Made by a program: the position numbers and the translations under genes | Notes under the pieces: generated by a model | Database searches by the model: none | Told to the model about the DNA's origin: nothing | Seen by the model: only the letters and a program-made list of their open reading frames with translations | Part shown: piece by piece, positions 18,295 to 26,906 of the stretch | Position numbering within the stretch: the first letter of the stretch is position 1 | How the letters are laid out: every line of letters begins with the position of its first letter | Assembly: GCF_010501015.1 (NCBI RefSeq) | Contig: NZ_QVML01000013.1 | Coordinates: 1 to 64,000, forward strand | Reading direction: 5' to 3' | Length of the DNA stretch: 64,000 nt | Origin: Bacteroides sp. 214 | GTDB taxonomy: Bacteria; Bacteroidota; Bacteroidia; Bacteroidales; Bacteroidaceae

Positions 18295-18346
18295 ATAGCC
18301 ACAGATCATACAATACACAGTTTATGTATGGATAATCTGTGGCTAT
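18295..18346 (-). terminator. hairpin between M16 protease and permease genes
   Basis: ATAGCCACAGAT (18295-18306) is repeated inverted as ATCTGTGGCTAT (18335-18346), with further partial pairing inside. It follows the M16 stop by 23 nt on the minus strand. It lacks a long U-run, so it may be a processing or attenuation hairpin. Confidence 0.5.
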
Positions 18347-18368
18347 GTCAAAGTCTTATTCTATTCGA

Positions 18369-21191
18369 TTATTCCTTTTCAGGGCTAATCATCAAAACTT
18401 CAGAGCGATTGTTCTGACCGAACAAACTCTTGGCAAATTTCTGAATGTCACCAACGGTTGCTCCGTTTACAATCTCTTCGTAACCGGTTTCCATATTTAC
18501 GCCATTAAGAACGTACTCATTGATTGTACTTAACCAGTAACTGTTTTCTTTCAGGTTTTCTTGGTGTTTCTTGATCATAAACTCTTTGGTTTTGTTCAAG
18601 TTCAGCTCACTTGGACCTGCATTCATCAAGTTATCCATTTCCGCAAAGATAATCTCCATTAGTTTGTCTTTCTTTGAAGGAGAAGTTTCGAACATGATTT
18701 GCAAGTAGAATGTTTCTTTCGGATCTTTTTCTAATCCACCGTTTACACTCACACCGTAAGTGCCACCTTCGTCTTCGCGAACCTTTTCTGTGTAGATTAA
18801 CGTAAGAATTTGTCGGGTGATGTCCATCAACACTCTGTTCTTTTGGTTGTAGTCGCATTTACCATTGTAGAATACAAACGAAGATACTTTAGCAGTTTCT
18901 TGCTCTTTGATAAATTCGTTCTTGTACATACCTTGACGGAGGTCCATCTTTGTGTCGGCAAATGTTTCTTTTCGGTTGATAGATGGCAACGAACCTAGAT
19001 ACATTTCGAATAAAGGTTTAGCTGTTTCCATGTCAATGTTACCAATGAAAACAAAGGTGAAGTCGCTTGCGTCTGCAAAACGGTCTTTGTACATTTCAAT
19101 TACTCTGTCGTAGTTTACTTTGTCAATCATACCCGAACTCAAACGAGTTGAACGTGGGTGGTTGTTGTAGATAGTACTGTTGATGGAGTCGATGAAAGTA
19201 ACCATTGGCTGTAGCTCTTGGTTTTGTAGCTGTGCTTTTGTACGGGTTTTGTATGATTCGAACGCGTCTTGGTCTTTGCGTGGCGATGTAAACGTAAGGT
19301 ACGTTAATTGCATCATCGTTTCAAAATCCTTTGGCGAGCAGCTACCATAAAGCATTTCTGTATCGGTAGAGATTGAAGATCTTACGCTTGCTTTCTTACC
19401 GGCAAGTACTTTTTCCATGTCTACAGGGTTGAAATTACCAAAACCACCTGCCGAAATTACTGCGTTCAATGTTTTGATATTTTCAATTTCCGATTCGGGG
19501 AATAATGAGGTACCACCCTCGCTTACACCTCTCATCATGATTTCGTCGGCTTTGAAGTCTGTATCTTTAACAATCACCTTCACACCGTTAGATAATGTAA
19601 GTGTGGTTGTTCCGAAGATGTCGTCTTTCTTTTCGGAAACGATTTTGCCCGGAGTTGGCTCTTGGCTAATCAATGGTTCGTCAGATACTTTATCTTCGTA
19701 TGGAGTCAGTTCTTCCGCACTTATCTTATTCAATACGTTTATCAATGCTTCTTTAGTAGGAAGTGTCAAACCTTCTTTTGCGGGGGCAAATAAAGCTACT
19801 ACTTTGTTTTCTTCGCCTATCATTCCTTGCACCGCTTGATTTAATGCGGCAACCGGAATCATTGGGGCTATCTGGTTCATGATAGCGTATTCGTTCTCAA
19901 TACCCGGAATAGGCTCATTATCGAGGAAATGACGCACATAATTTCTAACGATTTGATTGTTCTTGAGCTTGTCTTTTTCGTTGAACGAAGACTCCAACTG
20001 ACGAAGATAGTCAGCGCGAGCACGTGTATATTCTGATTCGGTGAAGCCAAAGCGACGTACTCTTTCTATTTCGCGCGCCAATGTTTCAAATCCGGTTTCG
20101 ATGGCCTCTTCTTTACATATCACATAGCCGGTAAAGGCATCTTTTGTCTTTGCAATGAAGAAATCGCTGTCATAAGCACCAGCATATACAAAAGGAGGGT
20201 TGGCCGATTGTCTTAATTCATCTAAACGAGCCGAAATCATATTGCTGATAAGGTTTGTCATGTATTGAGCTACCATATAGCCCATGTTTCCTTTTTCTTC
20301 GGTAGGAACAGTTTCGTGTTTATTGAAGAACAGGATTTGGATATTCGCTTGTTCTTTGTCTTGTTCAATAACAACAATGGGTTCTTTATTATCAGTTACC
20401 GGATAGTATACGCGTTCGGCAGCATCGGGTTGGGCAGGTATGTCAGAGAACATTTTTTTAATCTTCGCTTCAACCATATCTACGTCAATGTCGCCTACTA
20501 CTACGATACCTTGCAGGTCTGGACGATACCATTTCTCGTAGTAATCTCTCAATACTTGTGGTTTGAAATTCAATACTACGTCCATTTTACCAATAGGTAA
20601 GCAGTCTTCGTATTGTGTTCCGGCAAACATAACCGGAAGTGCTTTTTCCATCATACGTTGGCTGGCACTCATACGGCTGCGCCACTCTTCGTGAATAACA
20701 CCTCTTTCTTTGTCTATCTCAACTACATCCAGTGTAAGGTCGTTAGACCAGTCGTGCAGGATTAATAAACAAGAGTCAATAACACCTTCGCGGATAACGG
20801 GCACATTCGAGATGTTGTAAACCGTTTCGTCAATAGAGGTGTAGGCATTGAGGTTTTCGCCAAATTTCACACCAATTGTCTCAAGATATTGTTTTAAGGC
20901 GTCGCCGGGATAGTGGGTTGTACCGTTAAAACACATATGTTCCAAGAAGTGCGCCAATCCTTTTTGATCATCGTTCTCCTGTATAGAACCTACTTTCTGT
21001 GCAATGTAAAACTCAGCTCTGTTTTCGGGCAGGCTGTTCTTGCGTATATAATACGTCAATCCGTTTTCCAGTTTGCCGATGCGTACATTCGGGTCAACCG
21101 GAATAGGAGGCATTTGCTGAGCAAAAACCGAGCTCAGGCTGCAGCATACTGTCAGTATAGCTACAAATGAAATTCGAAATAAATGATTCAT
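18369..21191 (-). CDS. M16 family (insulinase/pitrilysin) zinc metalloprotease
   Basis: A 940-residue exported protease with a signal peptide (cleavage near VFAQQ, ~25). The inverted zinc motif HFLEH is at 81-85, with the distal Glu in the VEIDKERGVIHEE region. Two M16 N/C halves follow, the second beginning around residue 520 (TTTLTLSNGVKVIVK) and probably non-catalytic. Length matches pitrilysin-type single-chain enzymes. It likely degrades peptides in the periplasm. It is upstream of the transporter/TraB genes but separated by a hairpin. Confidence 0.95.
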   Translation of the reverse strand: MNHLFRISFVAILTVCCSLSSVFAQQMPPIPVDPNVRIGKLENGLTYYIRKNSLPENRAEFYIAQKVGSIQENDDQKGLAHFLEHMCFNGTTHYPGDALKQYLETIGVKFGENLNAYTSIDETVYNISNVPVIREGVIDSCLLILHDWSNDLTLDVVEIDKERGVIHEEWRSRMSASQRMMEKALPVMFAGTQYEDCLPIGKMDVVLNFKPQVLRDYYEKWYRPDLQGIVVVGDIDVDMVEAKIKKMFSDIPAQPDAAERVYYPVTDNKEPIVVIEQDKEQANIQILFFNKHETVPTEEKGNMGYMVAQYMTNLISNMISARLDELRQSANPPFVYAGAYDSDFFIAKTKDAFTGYVICKEEAIETGFETLAREIERVRRFGFTESEYTRARADYLRQLESSFNEKDKLKNNQIVRNYVRHFLDNEPIPGIENEYAIMNQIAPMIPVAALNQAVQGMIGEENKVVALFAPAKEGLTLPTKEALINVLNKISAEELTPYEDKVSDEPLISQEPTPGKIVSEKKDDIFGTTTLTLSNGVKVIVKDTDFKADEIMMRGVSEGGTSLFPESEIENIKTLNAVISAGGFGNFNPVDMEKVLAGKKASVRSSISTDTEMLYGSCSPKDFETMMQLTYLTFTSPRKDQDAFESYKTRTKAQLQNQELQPMVTFIDSINSTIYNNHPRSTRLSSGMIDKVNYDRVIEMYKDRFADASDFTFVFIGNIDMETAKPLFEMYLGSLPSINRKETFADTKMDLRQGMYKNEFIKEQETAKVSSFVFYNGKCDYNQKNRVLMDITRQILTLIYTEKVREDEGGTYGVSVNGGLEKDPKETFYLQIMFETSPSKKDKLMEIIFAEMDNLMNAGPSELNLNKTKEFMIKKHQENLKENSYWLSTINEYVLNGVNMETGYEEIVNGATVGDIQKFAKSLFGQNNRSEVLMISPEKE

Positions 21192-21223
21192 TGCTTTGTG
21201 ATTAAAGTGTTTTTGTTTAATAA

Positions 21224-21269
21224 GTCGCTCGTTGTTTCAATTAATCACACCGAGCGGCTCTTTTTATTT
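21224..21269 (+). terminator. plus-strand hairpin with U-run upstream of the M16 gene
   Basis: GTCGCTCG (21224-21231) pairs with CGAGCGGC (21251-21258), allowing one U-G, then TCTTTTTATTT. It reads as a terminator only on the plus strand, where no gene ends. It may stop antisense transcription or be incidental. Confidence 0.3.
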
Positions 21270-21307
21270 CAATAGGTAAAAATACTATTTTAATAATTAC
21301 TATATTC

Positions 21308-22237
21308 TTACTTGGGAATGATTAATGTTATTAACTCCGGTTTTATTCCTATTTCTATCGGAAATTGTTTGGGGAGTAATCGCCCGTCGAGATCTACCGA
21401 CGCGCTTCGTGCTCTGAATACCTTGACTTTCTTTGTGCGGTAGATGCGCACTTGTTCGTGATTCAGAATTCTTCCGCGTATCAATAGCCAAATGCCTGTA
21501 AATATCTGCAATAGTTGCAAACGGTGTATAATGGTAACATCCAACCAGCCGTTGTAAGGAACAGCGCTTGGCGTTTGTCCGTAGCCCGAAGCATTGCCTA
21601 CACAGATAGTCATAATACGTCCTTTAATATTCTCACCGTTAATTTGAAGATGCATCCGGTATAACTTTCGCTCAAAGAAAAGTAAGAAGAATGCGGTGAA
21701 GTAGGAGATGAATTTAACGCCCCAAAAGCGTTTGGTTTGGTCGGTAACCTTTACAATACGTGCTCCCAGCCCGATGTTTACTGCATTCAGGAAGAAGCGT
21801 CTTACATGCTTCTTGCCGTTGTAGTATTGGCAGTAGCCTATATCGACTTTCTTTTTACGGTGGTTTATGATGCAGTCTACCGCAGCCTTGTACTCTTCAA
21901 TATCCAAACCCCAGTAACGGGCAAAGTCATTGCCAATACCATTTGGTATAATGCCAATGGCTATGTCGTGTTTGTTCTCGGCGTTGGAGGCTAAGATGCC
22001 GTTCAGTGCATCGTTTAATGCGCCGTCGCCTCCTACCACTACAATCGTTTGGTAGCCGTTGTTAGCCAGGATGCCCGCAAGTCGCTCTACCGATCCAAAA
22101 CCTTCGGATTGCACATAGTCGTAGGATACACCCTTGCTGTCCATGTACTCTTTAATCTCTTGCCACCGTTTGTGAGCTTTTCGTGTTCCGGCTTTCGGAT
22201 TATAGATGATTCCCCATTTTCCTGAATCTACACTCAT
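21308..22237 (-). CDS. diacylglycerol/lipid kinase family protein (YegS/DagK type)
   Basis: A 309-residue soluble lipid kinase. The start MSVDSGKWGIIYNPKAGTRKA carries the NPxAG phosphate loop, and VVGGDGALNDALNGI (~72-86) is the GGDGT/N-type ATP motif. The C-terminal LDGRLLP lies near the lipid-binding beta sandwich. It phosphorylates diacylglycerol or a related lipid. It overlaps miaA by 4 nt (ATGA), so translational coupling is likely. Confidence 0.93.
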   Translation of the reverse strand: MSVDSGKWGIIYNPKAGTRKAHKRWQEIKEYMDSKGVSYDYVQSEGFGSVERLAGILANNGYQTIVVVGGDGALNDALNGILASNAENKHDIAIGIIPNGIGNDFARYWGLDIEEYKAAVDCIINHRKKKVDIGYCQYYNGKKHVRRFFLNAVNIGLGARIVKVTDQTKRFWGVKFISYFTAFFLLFFERKLYRMHLQINGENIKGRIMTICVGNASGYGQTPSAVPYNGWLDVTIIHRLQLLQIFTGIWLLIRGRILNHEQVRIYRTKKVKVFRARSASVDLDGRLLPKQFPIEIGIKPELITLIIPK

Positions 22238-23184
22238 TCTCCTGTATTTAGTTTGTTAGTTACTTCTTTTCTTGTGATTAGTTCTTTAACGCGACCAATC
22301 TTTTCTTCCATCTGAAGTGTTGCGTCTATCCAATGGATGGTAAACCCGCGCCTTTCCATGCCTCGAAACCATGTCATTTGTCGTTTAGCAAATTGATGAA
22401 TGGCTGTTTCCAACCCGGAGAACATTTCTTCGAAAGAGAGTTCTCCTGTGGCGTAGAGCGTGAGGTATTTGTATTCCAAACCGTAATAAATCAAATCTTC
22501 GGCAGCGATGCCACTATTAAGCAGTTGGGTTACTTCTTCTATCATCCCTTCCTCCAAACGTTGTTTAAGGCGGTTGCTTATCTTTGCACGGCGCAGCTCG
22601 CGGTCAATGTCTATGCCTACAATCAAACTGTTGAGTTGGGGAAATGGTCGCTGTTCTCGTGGGTGGGTAGCGTAATACTCTTCTATCTCTATGGCGCGGA
22701 TGGCGCGTTTTGCCGTATCTACATCGGTCTGGTTGTGCAATGTTTTGTAGCTACCGAGCAACTCGGTCAACTCTTCCAATGTTTTATCAGCCAGTGATGC
22801 TCGCAACTCCGGATTTTCGGGTACGGGTAACAATTTGTATCCCTTCAGAACCGATTCCAGATACATACCTGTTCCACCGCAAAGAATGGGTAGTTTATTC
22901 TGGGCGGTAATTGTCTGAAAAGCTTTTAGAAAATCGCGTTGATATTCAAAAACGTTGTATTTATAACCCGGCTCGGCAATGTCTATCAGGTGGTAGGGTA
23001 TTTGCCTACCGTTTACGGTGTAGTCCGCAAGGTCTTTCCCAGTGCCAAGATCCATCTTTCGGTAAAGCTGCCGGGAGTCCGCGCTGATTATTTCACTATC
23101 CAGCTCGTAAGCCAAATGTGCGGCAAAGGGTGTTTTGCCGGAGGCTGTAGGACCTAAAATGGTGATTAAATCGTATTGCGGCAT
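22234..23184 (-). CDS. miaA: tRNA dimethylallyltransferase
   Basis: A 316-residue enzyme that puts a dimethylallyl group on A37 of tRNAs reading UNN codons. The P-loop is GPTASGKT (11-18); the block SADSRQLYRKMDLGTGK and the anticodon-binding FAKRQMTWFRG near the C-terminus are diagnostic. It heads a two-gene operon with the lipid kinase. A perfect -7 box is at 23210-23217. Confidence 0.97.
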   Translation of the reverse strand: MPQYDLITILGPTASGKTPFAAHLAYELDSEIISADSRQLYRKMDLGTGKDLADYTVNGRQIPYHLIDIAEPGYKYNVFEYQRDFLKAFQTITAQNKLPILCGGTGMYLESVLKGYKLLPVPENPELRASLADKTLEELTELLGSYKTLHNQTDVDTAKRAIRAIEIEEYYATHPREQRPFPQLNSLIVGIDIDRELRRAKISNRLKQRLEEGMIEEVTQLLNSGIAAEDLIYYGLEYKYLTLYATGELSFEEMFSGLETAIHQFAKRQMTWFRGMERRGFTIHWIDATLQMEEKIGRVKELITRKEVTNKLNTGE

Positions 23185-23209
23185 GGTGCTTATGCGTTTA
23201 GACTTTCAG

Positions 23210-23217
23210 CAAAGATA
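23210..23217 (-). promoter_or_regulatory. -7 box for miaA
   Basis: TATCTTTG on the minus strand, 25 nt from the miaA ATG. Confidence 0.55.
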
Positions 23218-23346
23218 GTGAAAGGAACCGAAAATATTGTACGATGCAAGCATTTTAGTAACTCGGAGGCTATTTTTACAAAAGAAAAGAGATCGGTGCA
23301 TGAAGTCTTAATCTTTGTTATAACACCGTTGTTTTCGCACACGATG

Positions 23347-23377
23347 CTTGCAAGTATCAAAAAAAGCCGTACCTTTG
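23347..23377 (+). promoter_or_regulatory. promoter of the small RNA candidate
   Basis: CTTG (23347-23350; consensus TTTG), a 19-nt spacer and TACCTTTG (23370-23377) give a good -33/-7 pair on the plus strand. No protein gene follows in this direction. Confidence 0.6.
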
Positions 23378-23382
23378 CAATG

Positions 23383-23444
23383 TGTTTTTCATAGTATTAG
23401 ATTTAAGGTTAACAAGGTTGGGATCAGGCGTGATCCCTTTTTTT
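23383..23444 (+). ncRNA. putative ~60-nt small RNA ending in an intrinsic terminator
   Basis: A transcript starting about 6 nt after the -7 box would run through an AU-rich unstructured part with GTGTTTTTCATAG and TTTAAGGTTAACAAGG. It would end at the hairpin GGGATCAGGCGTGATCCC (23420-23437) with seven T. No ORF fits. The flanking genes miaA and rhuM are both on the minus strand, so this is an independent unit and converges on rhuM. The AU-rich part resembles a leader or sRNA sequence I have seen repeatedly in Bacteroidales genomes, but I cannot name the family with certainty. Confidence 0.6.
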
Positions 23445-23451
23445 ATGCTTC

Positions 23452-24501
23452 TTAATCTACTTCTCCTTTTATGCGTTTTATCTCTTTGTCAAAATCAGAT
23501 TCAAACAGACGGTCTTGGATAGAACGATAGCTTTCAAATTCATTTTCAGCATGTTGTTTGGCTATAGCGGCGGTTATTTTACCCGCGTCTTGTAGTAAGT
23601 CATTTCCGTTTGCTTGAAGAATTAAGTCTAAATGCTTAGCCCAATCACTCATAGTGAGTGGTTTGCGTCGTTTAGCATATTCTTCGGCAAAATCCAAATA
23701 ACCATTAACAATACGACCAAGAGATTCTAATTCGCTTTCCGTTAGATAGTTTTTGGCTATTGTTACATCTGTTTTTACAATTTTACCATGAGGTGATTTT
23801 CCCCATGAAGTCAATCCCATATTTTCCTTTGTATGATCGGCTCTATGAATAATTAACTCAGCGGCAGTCTGCTTGTGCACTGCATAGTGCATTTTGTTCT
23901 GAACTCTTGCGAAAAAATCTTTAGTTGTGGACGATTCTGGGCTATAATCCATAGAGGTAGCATAAATATCAGTTATTTTTTGGTAAAATCGTCTCTCTGA
24001 TAACCGTATCTCGCGTATTTCTTCTAAAAGGCGTTCAAAATAATCGTCATCAAGGAAGGTTCCGTTTTCCATTCTTTTGCGGTCTATTACATAGCCTCTT
24101 AATGTAAAGTCACGCAAAATACCTGTTGCCCATTGTCTAAAAGCTGTTGCACGTTTTGAGTTGACACGATAACCAACTGCAATAATCACATCTAAGTTGT
24201 AGTGTTTTATTGTTCTGCGAACTTCACGGTTGCCTTCTTGTTGAACTACCGAGAAATCCTCGGTAGTTGAGTTTTCATCCAACTCGCCATCGGTATAAAT
24301 GTTTTTTATGTGCAAGGCTACATTATCTATTGAACTATCAAATAATGAGCTCATGTTCTTTTGTGTGAGCCAAATAGTTCCGTCTTGTACACGTACTTCT
24401 ATCCCATCGCCTTTTGATTGATAAGCGAAAATTAAGAACTCAGCTGTACTATTTCGAATTTGTAACTTGTTTTTTTTGTTATGCTTGTTCATCTTATTCA
24501 C
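23452..24501 (-). CDS. RhuM family protein
   Basis: A 349-residue protein of the RhuM (virulence-associated RhuM) family. Residues ~25-130 carry the diagnostic DGTIWLTQKNMSSLF, HYNLDVIIAVGYRV and RATAFRQWATGILRDF blocks. A C-terminal region with helices follows. The molecular function is not established; members are often found in mobile or restriction-system contexts. The start is either the GTG at 24501, about 6 nt after a GGGAGA, or the ATG three codons later. It lies 17 nt downstream of the glycoside hydrolase, so it may be read from that transcript. It does not belong functionally with its neighbours and may be acquired. Confidence 0.88.
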   Translation of the reverse strand: MNKMNKHNKKNKLQIRNSTAEFLIFAYQSKGDGIEVRVQDGTIWLTQKNMSSLFDSSIDNVALHIKNIYTDGELDENSTTEDFSVVQQEGNREVRRTIKHYNLDVIIAVGYRVNSKRATAFRQWATGILRDFTLRGYVIDRKRMENGTFLDDDYFERLLEEIREIRLSERRFYQKITDIYATSMDYSPESSTTKDFFARVQNKMHYAVHKQTAAELIIHRADHTKENMGLTSWGKSPHGKIVKTDVTIAKNYLTESELESLGRIVNGYLDFAEEYAKRRKPLTMSDWAKHLDLILQANGNDLLQDAGKITAAIAKQHAENEFESYRSIQDRLFESDFDKEIKRIKGEVD

Positions 24502-24518
24502 ACTTAGTTCTCCCTATT

Positions 24519-26120
24519 TCACTCCACCACCGTCAGCACTAACGCCATGTAGGGTTTGCCGGGAAGCTTCACCTTTCTCATATTCACATCGTTTATTTCG
24601 TACTGTTTGCGTTCGGTAACAAATACATCTTTAACTTCGGTTGTGGTCATATTCCATGTGTCCAGTACTTCTACTTTCACTTTGGTTCCATTTGCCCAAG
24701 CAGTGCGTGTAGGTACCATAAAGGCCCATTCTTTTAGTTTCTCTTTACCAAGATAAATCACGACTTGTCCTTTTTCTGCTTTAGCAATATTCAGGTAACG
24801 CCAGTTGTCGATAATTTTCAGTGAGCCGGTTTGTTCAATCAATTTTCGTAGGAAACCAATGCGTGGTGCGCTTGTACCCCGTAGAATGGCTCCTTTCTCT
24901 GTCCAGGCAATGTGGTCGGCACTGGTAAATACTTCGCCGTGTGTGGCATAAGTGCCTACAATGGCAGCTTGCCAGAAGCGGAATGTGAGTTCTTCGCCCG
25001 AGAGGCTTCCCCAACGGTTGGGGTAGTTGCCTTCGTAGCAAATTTCGTCGAACACAACAGGTTTGCGGTAGCTGTCTTTTACCAGTCCTGCTCTGCCGAA
25101 TTCCTCGCAAGCCGATTCGTTTTGTATGCTGCAATGTGTAATGAGTGGATGGTGATAGTTGGTATATATCTTACCGTTGTGGTTGGATACTAAGTGCCCG
25201 TACGGGTCGCTTTCGGCTACGGTTTTAAGGATAGCATCCCAGTCGTCTGTCGTTTTTGCTTTCAAGAAATCCCACTCATTGGCAAGCGACCACCAAATGT
25301 TACGGAAGGAAGCCAGACGGGCAACGAGGTAGCGCACGTAGTTCAAATCGCTGCTGCGCGTCATGCGGTCAAAACCAAAGTGCCCCTCATCGTAAGGGTG
25401 AAACAAAATGAGATCGCACTGTATTCCTAAGCGGTCAAGGTCATCAATACGACGTTCTAAATGACGGAAGAAATCGGTGTCGAAACGAGTGAAATCCCAT
25501 ACCGCTACGTTGTTGTTCAGGCTATCAGGCACGGCACCTTCAATCTTCAGGAAAGGGAAATAGCGCGGTTCGTTGTTGTTATTGTCGTATGTTTTGGGAA
25601 ATACGCAGATGCGGATTTTATTGAAGGGCGACTCGGAAAGAGTTTTCAACGTTTGTTCTTCGCGCTCCATGTTGGGATGAACGAAGGCATACATCGTAGT
25701 TCCAAAGGGATAATAGGGTGTGCCGTCGGCGTATCCAAAATCCCATGTATTGCGCACGCCTACCATACCGTGGTTATTCCCTGTAGCAGGAATGCATTCA
25801 AATGAACCGCTTTGATTGTCGAGGCTCTTCATGTTGCTTCGGGTGGTGTAGCTCCATGTTCCGGTTTTTTGTGGCATGAAGCGTATTTTGTACCCTTTAT
25901 CGCCATCGTAAAATCCGTTTACGGTAATTTGTTCTTCGCCATTGCTGAAGGTGGCGCGCAGGTCTGCGTCAACAAAAGGATTGCCTGTAGGTGTTCCTGC
26001 AAGGGTTGCTTCAAAGCGTCCCCACTGTTCTACTTGTTCTTGTGCGGTGGCGGTAGATACGCACAGCATAATAGCGCTAATGAAAGCGATTAGTGTTGAG
26101 TTGGTGTTCATCATGTTCAT
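24519..26120 (-). CDS. DUF5060/DUF4038 glycoside hydrolase-like protein
   Basis: A 533-residue secreted protein with a signal peptide ending near TATAQEQ (~26). Residues ~30-110 are a DUF5060 beta-sandwich (QWGRFEATLAG...GYKIRFMP). Residues ~120-430 are a DUF4038-type TIM barrel with YPFGTTMYAF. Likely acid/base and nucleophile glutamates are in WSLANEWDF (~275) and VVFDEICYEG (~350). A C-terminal beta domain follows. Relatives cleave plant side-chain sugars, but the substrate here cannot be assigned. A perfect -7 box (TATATTTG) is at 26139-26146. Confidence 0.82.
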   Translation of the reverse strand: MNMMNTNSTLIAFISAIMLCVSTATAQEQVEQWGRFEATLAGTPTGNPFVDADLRATFSNGEEQITVNGFYDGDKGYKIRFMPQKTGTWSYTTRSNMKSLDNQSGSFECIPATGNNHGMVGVRNTWDFGYADGTPYYPFGTTMYAFVHPNMEREEQTLKTLSESPFNKIRICVFPKTYDNNNNEPRYFPFLKIEGAVPDSLNNNVAVWDFTRFDTDFFRHLERRIDDLDRLGIQCDLILFHPYDEGHFGFDRMTRSSDLNYVRYLVARLASFRNIWWSLANEWDFLKAKTTDDWDAILKTVAESDPYGHLVSNHNGKIYTNYHHPLITHCSIQNESACEEFGRAGLVKDSYRKPVVFDEICYEGNYPNRWGSLSGEELTFRFWQAAIVGTYATHGEVFTSADHIAWTEKGAILRGTSAPRIGFLRKLIEQTGSLKIIDNWRYLNIAKAEKGQVVIYLGKEKLKEWAFMVPTRTAWANGTKVKVEVLDTWNMTTTEVKDVFVTERKQYEINDVNMRKVKLPGKPYMALVLTVVE

Positions 26121-26138
26121 CTGTTTTTTTTAATCAAG

Positions 26139-26146
26139 CAAATATA
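26139..26146 (-). promoter_or_regulatory. -7 box for the DUF5060/DUF4038 gene
   Basis: TATATTTG on the minus strand fits TAnnTTTG, 19 nt from the ATG at 26120. Confidence 0.5.
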
Positions 26147-26881
26147 TAACAAAGGATTGAATTTGAAAATCCTAATTTTGGGGCTTTTTATGTGGATTTT
26201 GCTGACTTTCTACAAAAGCCCTTTTGTGGGCGCTGTCAATAGTTTTTGTGTGCATTTTGTGTTCGGGTTTTCTATTGAATCTAAAGATGCACCTTGCGTA
26301 GATGCGTTCTGGCGGCTCTTTGTCTTTTTCAAAGTCACTCTTTTTGTTGCCTTTTGCCTGGATTTCGTCTCAGAAAACAGGGGTTAATAAACATTAAATC
26401 TAAAAAACGCAGTTTACAGTATTATATTTTTTAAACTTTTCTCTGCAACAAGAGGTAGGTACCCTACCTACCTCTTGTTGCAGAGAAAAGTTGCTTTAAA
26501 TTTTACTTAAAGAGTTTTTATGTTTAGACGCTATAGTGAGTTTGCTCAATTATCTCAATGTTTTTGTGTATGATTCTGACTGTTTTCAGTGCCTTTTCTG
26601 ACTGTTATATGGTGTGTAAAACACTGTTTTTCTGAATGTTGATTTCTTGGTGTTGTTTGGTGTGTTGTACCAATGTTTTGTTGGTTTTGTGGTGCTTTCT
26701 CTTCTGCTTGTTTGTTCCTTCAATAGTGCTTTTTGCTTCGATTTTCTCTTTTTGACCTCTTTCTGTGAAGTGGTTTTTGCAAAGAGGGGGTGGTCTGGGT
26801 GGTGTACAAAACACCCCGAGAAGATAACGATATAAATACATCTTTTATTGAAAAAAACAGACGCATCTCGCCAAAATATGC
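26147..26881. other. long intergenic region between divergent genes
   Basis: About 735 bp without a supported gene. The plus strand is strikingly T-rich and purine-poor, with scattered CTGACTGTTTT / CACTGTTTTT words (26565-26640) resembling those at 46155-46205. It contains the large palindrome at 26434-26492. The short ORFs here have low-complexity, non-protein-like translations. Confidence 0.6.
26434..26492. repeat. perfect inverted repeat, 28-bp arms, 3-nt loop
   Basis: Positions 26434-26461 are exactly complementary to 26465-26492 around CCC. The inner arm is GAGGTAGGTA/TACCTACCTC and the outer arm is AACTTTTCTCTGC/GCAGAGAAAAGTT. It lies between divergently transcribed genes, so it terminates neither. 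Flanks are AT-rich. It does not resemble the terminators elsewhere in the window. Confidence 0.95.
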
Positions 26882-26889
26882 TATTTTTG
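26882..26889 (+). promoter_or_regulatory. -7 box for mnmA
   Basis: TATTTTTG, a perfect TAnnTTTG, lies 17 nt before the ATG at 26907. It places the start of transcription downstream of the long alternative ORF start at 26790. Confidence 0.6.
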
Positions 26890-26906
26890 CATTAAACAAA
26901 GTAAGC

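Noticed and set aside
26790..26906. 39-residue N-terminal extension of mnmA
   Set aside because: A -7 box lies inside it and the residues do not fit the family.
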